Numbered from the stretch's first letter, positions 26,607 through 37,644 are shown. The stretch: DNA of 64,000 nucleotides from Mucilaginibacter sp. UR6-1 (GCF_020880975.1 NZ_JAJIWP010000003.1:248001-312000); one strand, 5' to 3'. Notes: generated from the sequence alone by a model not told the origin. Made by a program: numbers and translations.

Positions 26607-29600
26607 ATGTCTTACAAAAAGGATAATAAAATCAAAAGTAATTTCACCAGCATCACGATCAGTCTGGCCTCTCCGGAGTCTATACTTGAGCGTTCAAGCG
26701 GTGAAGTTTTGAAGCCGGAAACCATCAACTACAGGACCTACAAGCCTGAGCGTGATGGTTTGTTTTGCGAACGTATCTTCGGTCCGGTTAAAGATTATGA
26801 GTGCCATTGCGGTAAATACAAACGTATTCGTTACAAAGGCATCGTGTGCGATCGCTGCGGTGTTGAAGTAACTGAAAAGAAAGTACGCCGTGAGCGTATG
26901 GGCCACATTAACCTGGTGGTTCCGGTAGCGCACATCTGGTACTTCCGTTCATTACCAAACAAAATAGGTTACCTTTTAGGTTTACCAACCAAAAAGCTCG
27001 ACCTTATTATTTACTACGAAAGATATGTAGTTATACAACCGGGTATTAAAGAAGGTGACGGCATCCAGAAAATGGATTTCCTTACTGAAGAAGAATACCT
27101 TGACGTATTAGATACTTTACCAAAAGAGAACCAGTATCTTGACGATAAAGATCCACAGAAATTTGTGGCCAAGATGGGTGCCGAGGCGCTTGAAGAATTA
27201 CTGAAACGCCTTGACCTGGATTCACTTTCATACAACCTGCGCCACCAGGCAGCTAATGAAACTTCACAACAACGTAAAAACGAGGCATTAAAACGCTTAC
27301 AGGTTGTTGAGGCTTTCCGTGATGCTAAAAGCCGTATCGAGAATAACCCTGAGTGGATGATCGTTAAGATCGTTCCGGTTATCCCGCCTGAACTGCGCCC
27401 GTTGGTGCCGTTGGAAGGTGGCCGTTTCGCTACGTCTGACTTGAATGACCTTTACCGCCGTGTAATTATCCGTAACAACCGTTTAAAACGTTTGATCGAG
27501 ATCAAAGCGCCGGAAGTAATTTTACGTAACGAAAAACGTATGTTGCAGGAAGCTGTAGATTCGTTATTCGATAACTCACGTAAAGTTAACGCGGTAAAAA
27601 CTGAAGGTAACCGTGCCCTTAAATCACTTTCAGACATCCTGAAAGGTAAACAAGGCCGTTTCCGTCAAAACTTATTGGGTAAACGTGTGGATTACTCTGC
27701 CCGTTCGGTAATTGTTGTAGGGCCAAACCTTAAATTACACGAGTGCGGTTTGCCAAAAGATATGGCAGCCGAGCTGTTTAAACCATTCATCATTCGCAAG
27801 ATGATTGAGCGTGGTGTGGTTAAAACAGTAAAATCAGCCAAAAAGATAGTTGACCGTAAAGACCCACTTGTTTGGGATATATTAGAGAATGTACTTAAAG
27901 GTCACCCTGTATTACTAAACCGTGCGCCTACGCTGCACAGGCTGGGTATACAGGCGTTCCAGCCGCGTTTGGTTGAGGGTAAAGCTATCCAGTTACACCC
28001 GTTAACCTGTACCGCGTTCAACGCCGACTTTGACGGTGACCAGATGGCGGTTCACGTACCGCTGGGTAACGCGGCCATTTTGGAGGCTCAGGTTTTGATG
28101 CTTGCATCACACAACATCCTGAACCCTGCAAACGGTACGCCTATCACCGTACCATCTCAGGACATGGTGCTTGGTTTGTACTACATAACCAAAGGCCGTA
28201 AAACTGACGAAACACGCGTGGTAAAAGGCCAGGGCTTATCATTCTACTCTGCCGAAGAGGTAATTATCGCTTATAACGAGAAGAAACTTGACCTGCACGC
28301 CTTTATAAAAGTTAAAGCTAACGTTAAAGAGCGCGATGGCAGCATCGTGAATAAACTGATTGATACCACTGTAGGCCGCGTACTGTTTAACCAGCACGTA
28401 CCTGAAGAGGTAGGTTACATCAATGAGCTGCTTACCAAAAAATCACTGCGTGATATTATTGGTGACGTAGTTAAAAACACCGGTATGGCACGTGCGGCCC
28501 AATTCCTTGATGATATTAAGGAGTTAGGTTTTAAAATGGCATTCCAGGGTGGTTTATCATTTAACCTGAAGGATATCAACATTCCGGAAGAAAAAGTTAC
28601 GCTGATTGAACAAGCTTCAAAAGAAGTGGAAGAAGTTATGGGTAACTATAACATGGGTTTCATTACCAACAACGAGCGTTACAACCAGATCATCGATATC
28701 TGGACACGTATCAACAACCGCTTAACGGCGAATGTAATGAACATCCTGTCTACCGATAATCAGGGCTTTAACTCAGTGTACATGATGCTTGATTCAGGTG
28801 CACGTGGTTCAAAAGAGCAGATCCGTCAGCTTGCAGGTATGCGTGGTTTGATGGCCAAGCCTCAAAAATCAGGTTCAGGTGGCGAGATCATCGAAAACCC
28901 GATCCTTTCAAACTTTAAAGAAGGCCTGTCGGTACTGGAGTACTTTATCTCTACCCACGGTGCCCGTAAAGGTTTGGCGGATACGGCGTTGAAAACGGCG
29001 GATGCGGGTTACTTAACCCGTCGTTTACATGACGTTGCCCAGGATATGATTGTTGGTGAAGTGGATTGCGGTACTTTAAGAGGTATCTATACCACTGCGC
29101 TTAAAGACAATGAGGATATTGTTGAGCCATTGTATGACCGTATTTTAGGCCGTACCTCTCTGCATGATGTTACTGATCCGCTTACTAATGAGTTATTGGT
29201 ATCAGCCGGACAGGACATTACTGAAGAAATAGCTAAAAAGATAGAGAACTCTCCGCTGGAGGGTATCGAAATACGTTCGGTATTAACCTGCGAAAGCAAA
29301 CGTGGTGTATGCGCCCTTTGCTACGGCCGTAACCTTGCAAGCGGTAAACGCGTGCAAAAAGGCGAGGCTGTGGGTGTTATCGCGGCACAGTCAATCGGTG
29401 AGCCGGGTACACAGCTTACACTTCGTACCTTCCACGTGGGTGGTACCGCGTCAAACATCGCGGCTGAATCACAGATCAACGCAAGGTTTGATGGTATCAT
29501 TGAATTTGAGAACGTACGTACTGTTGAATACGAAACAGAAGAAGGTCCGGTTGATGTGGTATTAGGCCGTTCAGGCGAGTTCCGCATTATTGAGGCCGGC

Positions 29601-30893
29601 AGCAATAAAGTGATCATGACCAATAACATCCCATACGGTTCATACCTGTATATTAAGGATGGCAGCAAGATCACTAAAGGCGACCGTATCTGTTCATGGG
29701 ATCCGTACAACGCGGTTATCATCTCTGAGTTTGCAGGTACTGCAAGGTTTGAGGCGGTATTAGAAGGTATTACCTTCCGTGAGGAATCTGACGAGCAAAC
29801 CGGTCACCGCGAAAAAGTTATTATCGACACCAGGGATAAAACCAAGAACCCGGTTATCCAGGTGGCTGACAACAAAGGCGAGATCATTAAGGGATACAAC
29901 ATCCCGGTAGGCGCGCACATTGCTGTTGACGAAGGTGATAAACTTAAAACAGGCCAGGTTATTGCTAAAATACCTCGTTCAACCGGTAAAACGCGAGATA
30001 TTACAGGTGGTTTACCGCGTGTAACCGAGTTATTTGAAGCACGTAACCCATCAAACCCTGCCGTTGTTACTGAAATTGACGGTGTGGTAACTTTAGGTGG
30101 TGTTAAACGTGGTAACCGCGAGATCAGCATTGAATCAAAAGACGGTCAGGTTAAAAAATACCTGGTACCACTTTCAAAGCACATCCTTGTACAGGATAAT
30201 GACTTTATAAAAGCCGGTATGCCACTGTCTGACGGTTCTATCTCACCTGCCGATATTCTTGCCATTAAAGGCCCTGCAGCAGTGCAGGAGTACCTGGTAA
30301 ATGGTATACAAGAGGTTTACCGTTTGCAGGGTGTGAAAATTAACGATAAGCACTTTGAGGTTATCGTTCACCAAATGATGCAGAAAGTATCTATCGAGGA
30401 TGCAGGTGATACCCGTTTCCTTGAAAAAGAAGCTGTTGACAGTTGGGATTTCATGCTTGAGAATGACGACATATTCGACAAGAAAGTTGTTATTGAGCCG
30501 GGTGATTCAACCACGCTTAAAGCAGGCCAGATCATTTCAATGCGTAAACTGCGCGATGAAAATTCAGCCCTTAAACGCCGTGACTTGAAACTGGTTGAGG
30601 TGAGAGATGCCATCGCGGCAACTTCAAGCCCGATACTGCAAGGTATCACCAGGGCATCATTAGGTACCAAGTCGTTCATCTCGGCCGCATCGTTCCAGGA
30701 AACTACCAAAGTACTGAACGAAGCTGCTATCGCCGGTAAACGTGATAAGATGCTTGGTTTGAAAGAGAACGTTATCGTAGGTCACCTGATTCCTTCAGGT
30801 ACCGGTTTACGCGAATACGAGAATATCCGCGTAGGTTCTCAGGAGGAATTTGATCGCCTGATGGCTTCAAAAACCGAGGATGTAGAAGCATAA
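26607..30893 (+). CDS. rpoC: DNA-directed RNA polymerase subunit beta'
   Basis: A 1428-residue catalytic subunit. ATG at 26607 is used because the longer frame from 26586 lies in the repeat-rich spacer. It has the N-terminal zinc-binding motif (ECHCGKY ... CDRCG, about residues 65-85), the active-site motif NADFDGDQM (about residue 475) whose three Asp hold the catalytic magnesium, the second zinc site ([15 protein letters not shown], about 900) and the trigger-loop/bridge region [20 protein letters not shown] terminator follows. Confidence 0.99.
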   Translation: MSYKKDNKIKSNFTSITISLASPESILERSSGEVLKPETINYRTYKPERDGLFCERIFGPVKDYECHCGKYKRIRYKGIVCDRCGVEVTEKKVRRERMGHINLVVPVAHIWYFRSLPNKIGYLLGLPTKKLDLIIYYERYVVIQPGIKEGDGIQKMDFLTEEEYLDVLDTLPKENQYLDDKDPQKFVAKMGAEALEELLKRLDLDSLSYNLRHQAANETSQQRKNEALKRLQVVEAFRDAKSRIENNPEWMIVKIVPVIPPELRPLVPLEGGRFATSDLNDLYRRVIIRNNRLKRLIEIKAPEVILRNEKRMLQEAVDSLFDNSRKVNAVKTEGNRALKSLSDILKGKQGRFRQNLLGKRVDYSARSVIVVGPNLKLHECGLPKDMAAELFKPFIIRKMIERGVVKTVKSAKKIVDRKDPLVWDILENVLKGHPVLLNRAPTLHRLGIQAFQPRLVEGKAIQLHPLTCTAFNADFDGDQMAVHVPLGNAAILEAQVLMLASHNILNPANGTPITVPSQDMVLGLYYITKGRKTDETRVVKGQGLSFYSAEEVIIAYNEKKLDLHAFIKVKANVKERDGSIVNKLIDTTVGRVLFNQHVPEEVGYINELLTKKSLRDIIGDVVKNTGMARAAQFLDDIKELGFKMAFQGGLSFNLKDINIPEEKVTLIEQASKEVEEVMGNYNMGFITNNERYNQIIDIWTRINNRLTANVMNILSTDNQGFNSVYMMLDSGARGSKEQIRQLAGMRGLMAKPQKSGSGGEIIENPILSNFKEGLSVLEYFISTHGARKGLADTALKTADAGYLTRRLHDVAQDMIVGEVDCGTLRGIYTTALKDNEDIVEPLYDRILGRTSLHDVTDPLTNELLVSAGQDITEEIAKKIENSPLEGIEIRSVLTCESKRGVCALCYGRNLASGKRVQKGEAVGVIAAQSIGEPGTQLTLRTFHVGGTASNIAAESQINARFDGIIEFENVRTVEYETEEGPVDVVLGRSGEFRIIEAGSNKVIMTNNIPYGSYLYIKDGSKITKGDRICSWDPYNAVIISEFAGTARFEAVLEGITFREESDEQTGHREKVIIDTRDKTKNPVIQVADNKGEIIKGYNIPVGAHIAVDEGDKLKTGQVIAKIPRSTGKTRDITGGLPRVTELFEARNPSNPAVVTEIDGVVTLGGVKRGNREISIESKDGQVKKYLVPLSKHILVQDNDFIKAGMPLSDGSISPADILAIKGPAAVQEYLVNGIQEVYRLQGVKINDKHFEVIVHQMMQKVSIEDAGDTRFLEKEAVDSWDFMLENDDIFDKKVVIEPGDSTTLKAGQIISMRKLRDENSALKRRDLKLVEVRDAIAATSSPILQGITRASLGTKSFISAASFQETTKVLNEAAIAGKRDKMLGLKENVIVGHLIPSGTGLREYENIRVGSQEEFDRLMASKTEDVEA

Positions 30894-30916
30894 TAACTTC
30901 ACAAATAAATATTTTT

Positions 30917-30955
30917 CAAAGCCTTCCGTTAATACGGAAGGCTTTGTTATTTTTA
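30917..30955 (+). terminator. Terminator of the rpoBC operon
   Basis: CAAAGCCTTCCGT (30917-30929) pairs perfectly with ACGGAAGGCTTTG (30934-30946) around TAAT, followed by TTATTTTT. Confidence 0.95.
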
Positions 30956-31008
30956 GGGTATCAATAAAAAACCTAAGAAGTGTTTTTTACGTTTCTATAA
31001 GCTATAAT

Positions 31009-31755
31009 ATGTTCAGTTTTTTTAAGAAGAAGGCATTGCCTGATGTGCGGTTTGATTGGTTGGGCACAGATATTCATTCACATTTATTGCCTGGAATTGA
31101 TGACGGATCACCCGATCTGCAATCCAGTATAAGTTACTTCACCGCTTTAAACCAGCTTGGTTTTAACAAGTTTATTTGTACGCCCCATATTTTTATGGAA
31201 GTACACCCTAATAACCGCAATAGTATAACCGACGCGCTTAACAAAGTGCTTGCAGCCGATGAAATAAAAAAAATGGGTGTAAGTGTATCCGCGGCAGCAG
31301 AATATATGGTAGATAATGACTTTGCCCCGCTGATGAATGCTGAGGAGGGACTGATGGAACTGCCGGGTAAACATTTGCTTATTGAAATGTCATACCTGTC
31401 AGAAACTCCTGATATTGAAAGTTACGTGTTTGAACTTAATGTACAGGGCTATAAACCCATACTCGCTCACCCCGAGCGCTATAACTTTTACCATCATAAG
31501 CCCGAAAAAATAAAGCGTTTTAAGGATATGGGCTGCCTGCTGCAACTTAACCTCCTTTCAGTAACCGGATATTATGGTCGCGAAGTGAAGCATACCGCGT
31601 TAAAACTACTAAAAGAAGGTGTATACTCACTTGCCGGTACTGATTTTCATCATGATAAGCACTTGCAGGGTTTCCTGGATGCACGCCTTTGGAAAGACGT
31701 TTACGATGAGGTGAAAAATTATGAATTCAGGAACCGTGAGTTATTCGGTATCTAA
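31009..31755 (+). CDS. CpsB/YwqE-type tyrosine-protein phosphatase (PHP family)
   Basis: A 248-residue PHP-fold metallophosphatase. Metal-binding motifs: DIHSHLLPGIDDG (about residues 23-35), CTPHIF, HPERY and the C-terminal GTDFHH. Such enzymes dephosphorylate the tyrosine cluster of the capsule kinase (Wzc/CpsD), so this one is the expected counterpart of the kinase at 34467-36869. It opens the polysaccharide locus. ATG follows a short AT-rich leader without Shine-Dalgarno. Confidence 0.88.
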   Translation: MFSFFKKKALPDVRFDWLGTDIHSHLLPGIDDGSPDLQSSISYFTALNQLGFNKFICTPHIFMEVHPNNRNSITDALNKVLAADEIKKMGVSVSAAAEYMVDNDFAPLMNAEEGLMELPGKHLLIEMSYLSETPDIESYVFELNVQGYKPILAHPERYNFYHHKPEKIKRFKDMGCLLQLNLLSVTGYYGREVKHTALKLLKEGVYSLAGTDFHHDKHLQGFLDARLWKDVYDEVKNYEFRNRELFGI

Positions 31756-31807
31756 ATTTAATAATAAAAAAATTCACGTTTTAAAACAAAGCTGCCGCTA
31801 TTGCGTA

Positions 31808-31871
31808 TATACCTCGTAACTATTGTTACTATTATCATAGTTTGCAATATTGATAATAAAACGAGGGTATA
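31808..31871 (+). promoter_or_regulatory. Inverted repeat in the ugd leader region
   Basis: TATACCTCGT (31808-31817) and ACGAGGGTATA (31861-31871) form a stem with one bulge; inside it ATTATC (about 31831) pairs with GATAAT (about 31852). It lies in the 281-bp spacer before the UDP-glucose dehydrogenase gene. A near-consensus -7 box (TATCTTAG at about 31927) follows. It could be an operator or a structured leader; there is no stem-adjacent T-tract. Confidence 0.45.
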
Positions 31872-32036
31872 AATAAATTTATTTTGAATTTTTTTCTATT
31901 TTAGTGAGAAATTTTAATTTAATATCTATCTTAGCGAGGTAAAACTGTGCTTTTATACATTGCGTAATAAATTGATAATAATTATTTTTTTATACGGTAA
32001 TATACCTCAAGCTTTATAAATCACTTCAATCTATAT

Positions 32037-33434
32037 ATGAACAAGAAAATCACTAAAATTTGCTGTATTGGTGCTGGATACGTTGGCGGGCCTACTATGG
32101 CTGTAATAGCGCAAAAGTGTCCTCATATTCAAGTAACCGTTGTCGATCTTAATGAAGCGCGTATTGCTGCCTGGAACGACCCCGATACAGAAAATATTCC
32201 TGTTTATGAGCCAGGACTATCTGCCGTGGTAGCTGAAGCACGCGGCCGTAACCTGTTTTTTTCAACTGAAGTGGATAAGGCCATTGATGAGGCCCAAATG
32301 ATATTTATATCAGTAAATACACCTACCAAAACTTATGGTTCAGGCAAGGGTATGGCTGCCGATCTGAAGTATATAGAGCTATGTGCACGCCAGATAGCCC
32401 GTGTTGCCAAGGATGATAAAATTGTGGTTGAAAAATCAACGCTTCCGGTACGTACTGCCGAGGCTGTTAAAAATATATTACAAAACACGGGTAACGGTGT
32501 AAATTACCAGATACTATCAAACCCGGAGTTTTTGGCAGAAGGTACCGCGGTTGAGGATCTGCACGCGCCTGACCGTGTGCTGATAGGTGGCGATACCACA
32601 CCTGAAGGGCAGGACGCGCTGAACTCACTTGTTGAAGTTTATGCCAACTGGGTACCACGCGAACGTATCCTGACTACTAACCTTTGGTCGTCTGAATTAT
32701 CAAAACTTACCGCTAACGCGTTTCTTGCGCAGCGTGTGTCATCAATCAATGCCCTGTCTGAGCTTTGTGAGCGCACCGGTGCCGATGTAACTGAAGTTGC
32801 CCGTTCAATTGGTACCGATAGCCGTATCGGCCCTAAATTCCTGAAAGCATCAGTAGGTTTCGGCGGCTCTTGCTTTCAAAAGGATATTTTGAACCTGGTA
32901 TACATAGCCCGCTCATATGGTTTGCAAGAGGTGGCTGATTACTGGGAGCAGGTGATCATCATGAACGATCATCAAAAAAGCCGTTTTGCTAACAACATTG
33001 TTAAAACATTGTACAATACCGTATCAGGCAAAAAGATTGCGTTTTTAGGATGGGCCTTTAAAAAGGATACTAATGATACCCGTGAGTCGGCGGCTATTTA
33101 TGTAGCTGATGCCTTATTAAATGAAGAAGCCGGAATAGCAGTATATGATCCGAAAGTGCCTGAGTCGCAAGTTTATTTTGACCTTGATTATTTAGGAAGC
33201 CGCAGCGGCGAAAAAAATAGGCAATTGGTTACCAACTTTACTGACCCATATGAGGCTTGTAAAGATGCACACGCTATTGCCATACTTACAGAATGGGATG
33301 AGTTTAAGGCTTATGACTGGAAACGTATATTTGATAATATGAAAAAACCGGCCTTTGTATTTGATGGTCGCAGCATAATTGATTCGGCCGCGTTAACTGA
33401 AATAGGTTTCAAGGTATACACAATAGGTAAGTAA
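32037..33434 (+). CDS. UDP-glucose 6-dehydrogenase
   Basis: A 465-residue enzyme that oxidises UDP-glucose to UDP-glucuronate with 2 NAD. Rossmann motif GAGYVGGPT (residues 12-20), catalytic Cys in [10 protein letters not shown] (about residue 280), and the C-terminal nucleotide-sugar binding domain ([19 protein letters not shown]). The sequence resembles the longer animal-type enzyme ([19 protein letters not shown]) more than the short proteobacterial Ugd. It supplies glucuronic acid to the polysaccharide. A terminator follows at 33526-33553. Confidence 0.95.
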   Translation: MNKKITKICCIGAGYVGGPTMAVIAQKCPHIQVTVVDLNEARIAAWNDPDTENIPVYEPGLSAVVAEARGRNLFFSTEVDKAIDEAQMIFISVNTPTKTYGSGKGMAADLKYIELCARQIARVAKDDKIVVEKSTLPVRTAEAVKNILQNTGNGVNYQILSNPEFLAEGTAVEDLHAPDRVLIGGDTTPEGQDALNSLVEVYANWVPRERILTTNLWSSELSKLTANAFLAQRVSSINALSELCERTGADVTEVARSIGTDSRIGPKFLKASVGFGGSCFQKDILNLVYIARSYGLQEVADYWEQVIIMNDHQKSRFANNIVKTLYNTVSGKKIAFLGWAFKKDTNDTRESAAIYVADALLNEEAGIAVYDPKVPESQVYFDLDYLGSRSGEKNRQLVTNFTDPYEACKDAHAIAILTEWDEFKAYDWKRIFDNMKKPAFVFDGRSIIDSAALTEIGFKVYTIGK

Positions 33435-33525
33435 ATTACAACCAAAATACTAAACGATATATAATTCATGTTCTATATATGGAATTGAGTAATTTAACTA
33501 TTCGTTTTTTATAAATTAAATTAAG

Positions 33526-33553
33526 AAAAGGGCTTGGTTTCAAGCTCTTTTTA
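33526..33553 (+). terminator. Terminator after the UDP-glucose dehydrogenase gene
   Basis: AAAAGGGCTTG (33526-33536) pairs with CAAGCTCTTTT (33541-33551) with one G-T pair and a four-base loop, then TTATATAT. Confidence 0.85.
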
Positions 33554-33645
33554 TATATATCCGCAGTTTAGCTATGGCATACCTATAAGAGGTGATTTTT
33601 GCTATTGAAAAAAATTGTTAGTATTGTATCATGATCATTTAATCT

Positions 33646-34449
33646 ATGTATAAAATTTTTCGTACTTGCAGGGTACTCTTCGCGTTTATTTTGCTTAGCT
33701 ACTGCTTCTCTTCATGTGTATCATACAAGAGCGTTCCGTATTTTCAGGATCTGGATTCTACCCAGGTAAAAATCGCTCTTGAACAATACCGGCCACAAAT
33801 TGTACAGCCAAATGATGTACTGAGTATCAAAATCACTTCGTTAAGTTCAGAAAGCAGTGTGCTTTTTGGCGATAACATGACGGAATCTCGTATGAGCGGG
33901 GGCGGCAACAATAACAACAATGCCAATACTTTACAATACGGAGGTTTTCTGGTTAATGAAAAAGGCGAGGTTGAATTGCCAACCCTTGGTAAAATCAAAG
34001 TTAAGGGGTTAACAACAACCCAGGTTAAAGATACAGTTGCCGCGTTAGCTGCCCAATATGTTAAAAATCCAACGGTTACTGTACGTATGCTTAGCTTTAA
34101 GGTATCGGTTACCGGTGAAGTTGCCAGGGCAGGAACCTTTCAGATCACCAACGAAAGGGTTAACGTGCTTGAAGCTATTGCCCTTGCCGGCGACCTTCGT
34201 GTAACCGCACGCCGCGAAAATATTTTGGTTATACGCCAAAACGGAGATCAGATGCAGTTCGCACGTTTAGATCTCCGGTCAAAAAAGGTATTTGAATCGC
34301 CATATTTTTATTTGAATAACAATGATGTGATTTACGTTGAGCCAAATATCAAACGTTTGGAACGTAACGAAAACTTATATCAAAACACTACTTTAATAGT
34401 AAGTATATTAACTACCATTTCATTACTAATTTACCGGTTTAGTAATTAA
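33646..34449 (+). CDS. Wza-like polysaccharide export lipoprotein
   Basis: A 267-residue outer-membrane lipoprotein: signal peptide with lipobox near CFSSC (Cys 25), a Poly_export domain (about 45-150, QPNDVLSIKITSL and VNEKGEVELPTLGKIKVKG), a SLBB-type domain (about 155-245, VSVTGEVARAGTFQI), and a final transmembrane helix (about 245-265), which is the Bacteroidota form with a C-terminal membrane anchor. It forms the outer-membrane channel for capsule or exopolysaccharide and pairs with the Wzc-like kinase starting 17 bp later. Confidence 0.92.
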   Translation: MYKIFRTCRVLFAFILLSYCFSSCVSYKSVPYFQDLDSTQVKIALEQYRPQIVQPNDVLSIKITSLSSESSVLFGDNMTESRMSGGGNNNNNANTLQYGGFLVNEKGEVELPTLGKIKVKGLTTTQVKDTVAALAAQYVKNPTVTVRMLSFKVSVTGEVARAGTFQITNERVNVLEAIALAGDLRVTARRENILVIRQNGDQMQFARLDLRSKKVFESPYFYLNNNDVIYVEPNIKRLERNENLYQNTTLIVSILTTISLLIYRFSN

Positions 34450-34466
34450 GCCACCATCATCTAATT

Positions 34467-36869
34467 ATGCAAGACGGAACAGTAACTGCTCAGAATGTGC
34501 AAAATACTGACGAAGAATCGGTTGATTTTAAGCAAATATTATTCAGGTACCTTTATCACTGGCCACTATACCTGGTAGCAGGCATAATTGCCATGTGCGC
34601 CGCATTCTTTTATATGAGGTACACACCTCCGGTATACCAGATGCAAACGTCGGTATTGATAAAGAATGACTCAAAGAACGGTTCAACACCGCAAATGGCT
34701 CTTAGTGAGATTGACCTTTTTTCGAACGGAAAAGTGGTTGAAAATGAGATCGAGATACTCAAATCAAAAGCCCTGATGGAAAAGGTTGTAACCAACCTTA
34801 ACCTCGGTATTGAATATTACTCAACCAACGATATTATTGAAAGGCCTTTGTACAAGAATGGCCCTATCGAGATGTTCGCTATAGAGTTTAACCCAAACTC
34901 ACGGTCGTATGAACTTCACTTTACTTATTTGGGTGGTAACAAGTTTGTGGTACAAAACAATGACGGAGAAAAGTTCAATGGCGAATTCGGAAAGATATAT
35001 CACAAGTTTTTTGGCTCCTGGAAAATAGATAATACCAAGGATGTTAACGCGTTTAAAGGCCATGATATAAAGATCAAAATAGCCAAACCATACCTGATCG
35101 CTAACCGGCTTTTAGGTAGTTTGCTTATAACATTGCCTACAAAAAACGTTACAGTACTGCAAATAACGCTGGAGGATGTTATACCTAAAAGAGGTACTGA
35201 TATACTTAACCGATTGATTTTTGAGTATAACAAAGCCGCGATAGAGGATAAGAACCTGGTTACCGAAAGTACGCTTAAATTTGTACAGGACCGTTTGGAC
35301 TCATTAGGAAGCGAACTGAACATTGCCGAGCGCCGCGTTGAGCAATTTAAAAGCAGCGCCGGTTTAACCAATATATCATCTGAGGCGGATATGGTGTTGA
35401 AGAACATGCAAACCGTTGATGCCAAACTTAACGAGGTTAACATACAGTTAAGTGTGATAGAGGGTATTGAAAAATATGTGGCCAATGCCGATCAATCAGC
35501 TTCGGTACCAACTACCCTGGGTATGAATGACCCGGTTATGTTAGGCCTGATATCAACCCTTACCGACCTGGAGGCAAAAAAGAGCAGTATTTTAGCAAAT
35601 GGCACCCCTAATAACCCATTGCTTGAGCCTTTGCAATCGCAAATAGAAGCATCAAAAAGAGCGATAAGTGAGAGTGTGCAGGTAATGAAAAACTCGTTAT
35701 TGCTCACCAAGCGCGATCTTACATCTACAAACAGCAAGATGGAAGGTGCTATACGCCAGATACCTAAGCAGGAACGCCAGTTTATTGACCTGCAGCGCCA
35801 GCAAACAATTAAGGATAACCTGGTTACCTACCTGTTGCAAAAAAGGGAAGAGGCGGCGCTTTCATACGCTGCAACCATTGCCGACAGCCGCGTTATTGAC
35901 GAGCCGTATGTTAATGATTCGCCAATAAAGCCTAAAGCGCAAATTGTATATACCCTTGCACTGGTATTGGGTTTAGTGGTATCAACCGGTTACGTTTATA
36001 TTAAGGATCAGCTTAACAACAAGATAGCCAGCCAGCAGGATGTGATGGATAAAACCAAAGCGCCTATATTAGGCCAGATCATGTTCAGTGATGGTTTTGA
36101 GCCTATAGTAGTTAAGCCTAAAAGCCGTAAAGCAATTGCCGAGCAGTTCAGGGCATTCCGTACTAACCTGCAGTTTGTTTTTGGTGCCAAGCAGGAATCA
36201 CATGTTACGTTGTTTACCTCCAGCATGTCTGGCGAGGGAAAGAGCTTTGTGGCGCTGAATCTTGGTGCGGCGTTTGCTATATCCAACCGCAAAACAGTGG
36301 TACTCGAGCTCGATTTACGTAAACCTAAAATATCAAGCAGCTTAGGTATCGATAACTCATTTGGTATAAGCAATTACCTGATAGGTAAAGCAACCAAACA
36401 AGAGATCATTAAGCAAAGCGATGTACACCCTAATCTTTACATCATAAGTTCAGGCCCTATACCGCCAAACCCGGCAGAGTTGCTGGAGCAAAGAGCGATG
36501 GATGAACTGATAGAGTACCTGAAAGAGAACTTTGATGAGGTGATTATTGACTCACCGCCGATAGGTTTGGTTACAGATACGCTTATCCTGGCCCGCCTGG
36601 CCGACCTGAGCTTGTACATAGTAAGGCACGGTTATACCCAAAAGAACCAGATACAAATACTTAACCAGTTGTACGAGGAACGTAAATTGCCTAAACTGGG
36701 TATTGTTATGAATGCTATCCAATCATCAGGCAGCTATGGCTACGGTTATGGTTACGGTTATGGTTATGGCTACGGTTATGGCTACGGCTATGGTTATTAT
36801 TCTGACGATAATACCCGCACCAAAATGTCGTTCAAAAAGAAGATCGCCAAATTCCTGAGCCGGTTTTAA
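34467..36869 (+). CDS. Wzc-like tyrosine autokinase / chain-length regulator
   Basis: An 800-residue inner-membrane protein. N-terminal Wzz domain with two transmembrane helices (about 35-55 and 490-510) enclosing a long periplasmic coiled coil, and a C-terminal cytoplasmic BY-kinase: Walker A SGEGKS (residues 588-593), Walker A' VVLELDLRKPK, Walker B EVIIDSPPIG. The C-terminus has an uncommon tyrosine cluster, ten Tyr-Gly pairs plus two Tyr (residues 757-778). Autophosphorylation of the cluster controls polymer length and export; the CpsB-like phosphatase at 31009 would reverse it. Forms the export complex with the Wza-like protein. Confidence 0.94.
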   Translation: MQDGTVTAQNVQNTDEESVDFKQILFRYLYHWPLYLVAGIIAMCAAFFYMRYTPPVYQMQTSVLIKNDSKNGSTPQMALSEIDLFSNGKVVENEIEILKSKALMEKVVTNLNLGIEYYSTNDIIERPLYKNGPIEMFAIEFNPNSRSYELHFTYLGGNKFVVQNNDGEKFNGEFGKIYHKFFGSWKIDNTKDVNAFKGHDIKIKIAKPYLIANRLLGSLLITLPTKNVTVLQITLEDVIPKRGTDILNRLIFEYNKAAIEDKNLVTESTLKFVQDRLDSLGSELNIAERRVEQFKSSAGLTNISSEADMVLKNMQTVDAKLNEVNIQLSVIEGIEKYVANADQSASVPTTLGMNDPVMLGLISTLTDLEAKKSSILANGTPNNPLLEPLQSQIEASKRAISESVQVMKNSLLLTKRDLTSTNSKMEGAIRQIPKQERQFIDLQRQQTIKDNLVTYLLQKREEAALSYAATIADSRVIDEPYVNDSPIKPKAQIVYTLALVLGLVVSTGYVYIKDQLNNKIASQQDVMDKTKAPILGQIMFSDGFEPIVVKPKSRKAIAEQFRAFRTNLQFVFGAKQESHVTLFTSSMSGEGKSFVALNLGAAFAISNRKTVVLELDLRKPKISSSLGIDNSFGISNYLIGKATKQEIIKQSDVHPNLYIISSGPIPPNPAELLEQRAMDELIEYLKENFDEVIIDSPPIGLVTDTLILARLADLSLYIVRHGYTQKNQIQILNQLYEERKLPKLGIVMNAIQSSGSYGYGYGYGYGYGYGYGYGYGYYSDDNTRTKMSFKKKIAKFLSRF
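36735..36800 (+). repeat. Tyr-Gly coding microsatellite in the Wzc tail
   Basis: Eleven iterations of a TATGGT/TACGGC six-base unit encode the tyrosine cluster. The codons alternate synonymously (TAT/TAC, GGT/GGC), so the DNA repeat is imperfect. Confidence 0.9.
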
Positions 36870-36932
36870 AAATATATTAGTTAACAAATGCTTATTGGTA
36901 AATAAGTATTTTATTAACAGAATGGCCATTTT

Positions 36933-36985
36933 AATGATTAAATGCAAAAAATGTAAACTATTTTTTGCATTTAATCATTTTTTTT
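36933..36985 (+). terminator. Strong terminator after the Wzc-like gene
   Basis: A 20-bp perfect stem (36933-36952 with 36960-36979) with a 7-base loop, followed by eight or more Ts. Confidence 0.93.
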
Positions 36986-37008
36986 GCCTTAATTTGTGAT
37001 AAGATAAT

Positions 37009-37033
37009 AAATGAGTAATAATACTACTCATTT
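37009..37033 (+). promoter_or_regulatory. Inverted repeat before the winged-helix regulator gene
   Basis: AAATGAGTA (37009-37017) and TACTCATTT (37025-37033) form a 9-bp perfect dyad with a 7-base centre, 52 bp before the regulator start. It has the size and symmetry of a winged-helix dimer operator, so autoregulation is plausible. The preceding terminator separates the upstream genes. Confidence 0.5.
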
Positions 37034-37084
37034 ACGATGTGAAAAAAGTGAGTTAAAACATCTACGTAACACGCTTTAAAAAAT

Positions 37085-37609
37085 ATGCTCGAAACGCTGA
37101 TAACATCGAAAACCCGCATTAAATTGCTGTTAAAGTTTTTTCTTAACAGCGATACCAAGGCCTATTTGCGCAGCCTCGAGGCGGAGTTCGGTGAATCAAG
37201 TAATGCCATACGTTTGGAGCTTAACAGGTTTGAAGATGCCGGCCTGTTGGTATCATCAGCCTCGGGCAACAAAAAATTATACCAGGCAAACCGCTCTCAC
37301 CCCTTTTTTAGCGAACTGAATAACATATTGTTCAAGTTTGTAGGCATTGATGAAATTATTGAAAAAGTATTACGCAGGATAGGCGACTTACAATCGGCCT
37401 ATATAACCGGTGATTTTGCCCGCGGCCGCGATAGCCAGGTGATAGATCTGTTGCTGGTTGGTGCCGAGTTAAACCGGGCTTACACCGCCAAACTGATAGA
37501 AAAGGCCGAAAAGGTAATTAAGCGCAAAATACGATTGCTGATAATGGAGGCCGATGAGGCCGGTAATTATGTAGCCACCAATCAGGCTTTACTGATATGG
37601 GAGCGATAA
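37085..37609 (+). CDS. Winged-helix regulator with nucleotidyltransferase-like domain
   Basis: A 174-residue protein. Residues 5-70 form a winged helix-turn-helix (TKAYLRSLEAEFGESSNAIRLE and the wing GLLVSSASGNKKLYQ). Residues 85-170 resemble a minimal nucleotidyltransferase core: GDFARG (109-114) and a single Asp at 121 (VIDLLLVG), where active enzymes have GSxxxG and two acidic residues, so it is probably inactive. Proteins of this build occur in Bacteroidota polysaccharide loci, where they are called ArsR-like. It probably controls this locus. An operator-like dyad lies upstream. Confidence 0.7.
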   Translation: MLETLITSKTRIKLLLKFFLNSDTKAYLRSLEAEFGESSNAIRLELNRFEDAGLLVSSASGNKKLYQANRSHPFFSELNNILFKFVGIDEIIEKVLRRIGDLQSAYITGDFARGRDSQVIDLLLVGAELNRAYTAKLIEKAEKVIKRKIRLLIMEADEAGNYVATNQALLIWER

Positions 37610-37644
37610 CTAATATAAGAGATGACCAAGCATACCACTGATAA

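Noticed and set aside
36735..36800. Short direct repeats considered as a CRISPR array
   Set aside because: The 6-bp units have no spacers and are in frame inside a coding sequence. No CRISPR array was seen anywhere in the window.
36726..36947. Minus-strand open frame opposite the Tyr-Gly repeat
   Set aside because: It only mirrors the repeat (Val/Ile/Ala/Thr iterations) and has no independent support; it is an antisense shadow of the kinase gene.
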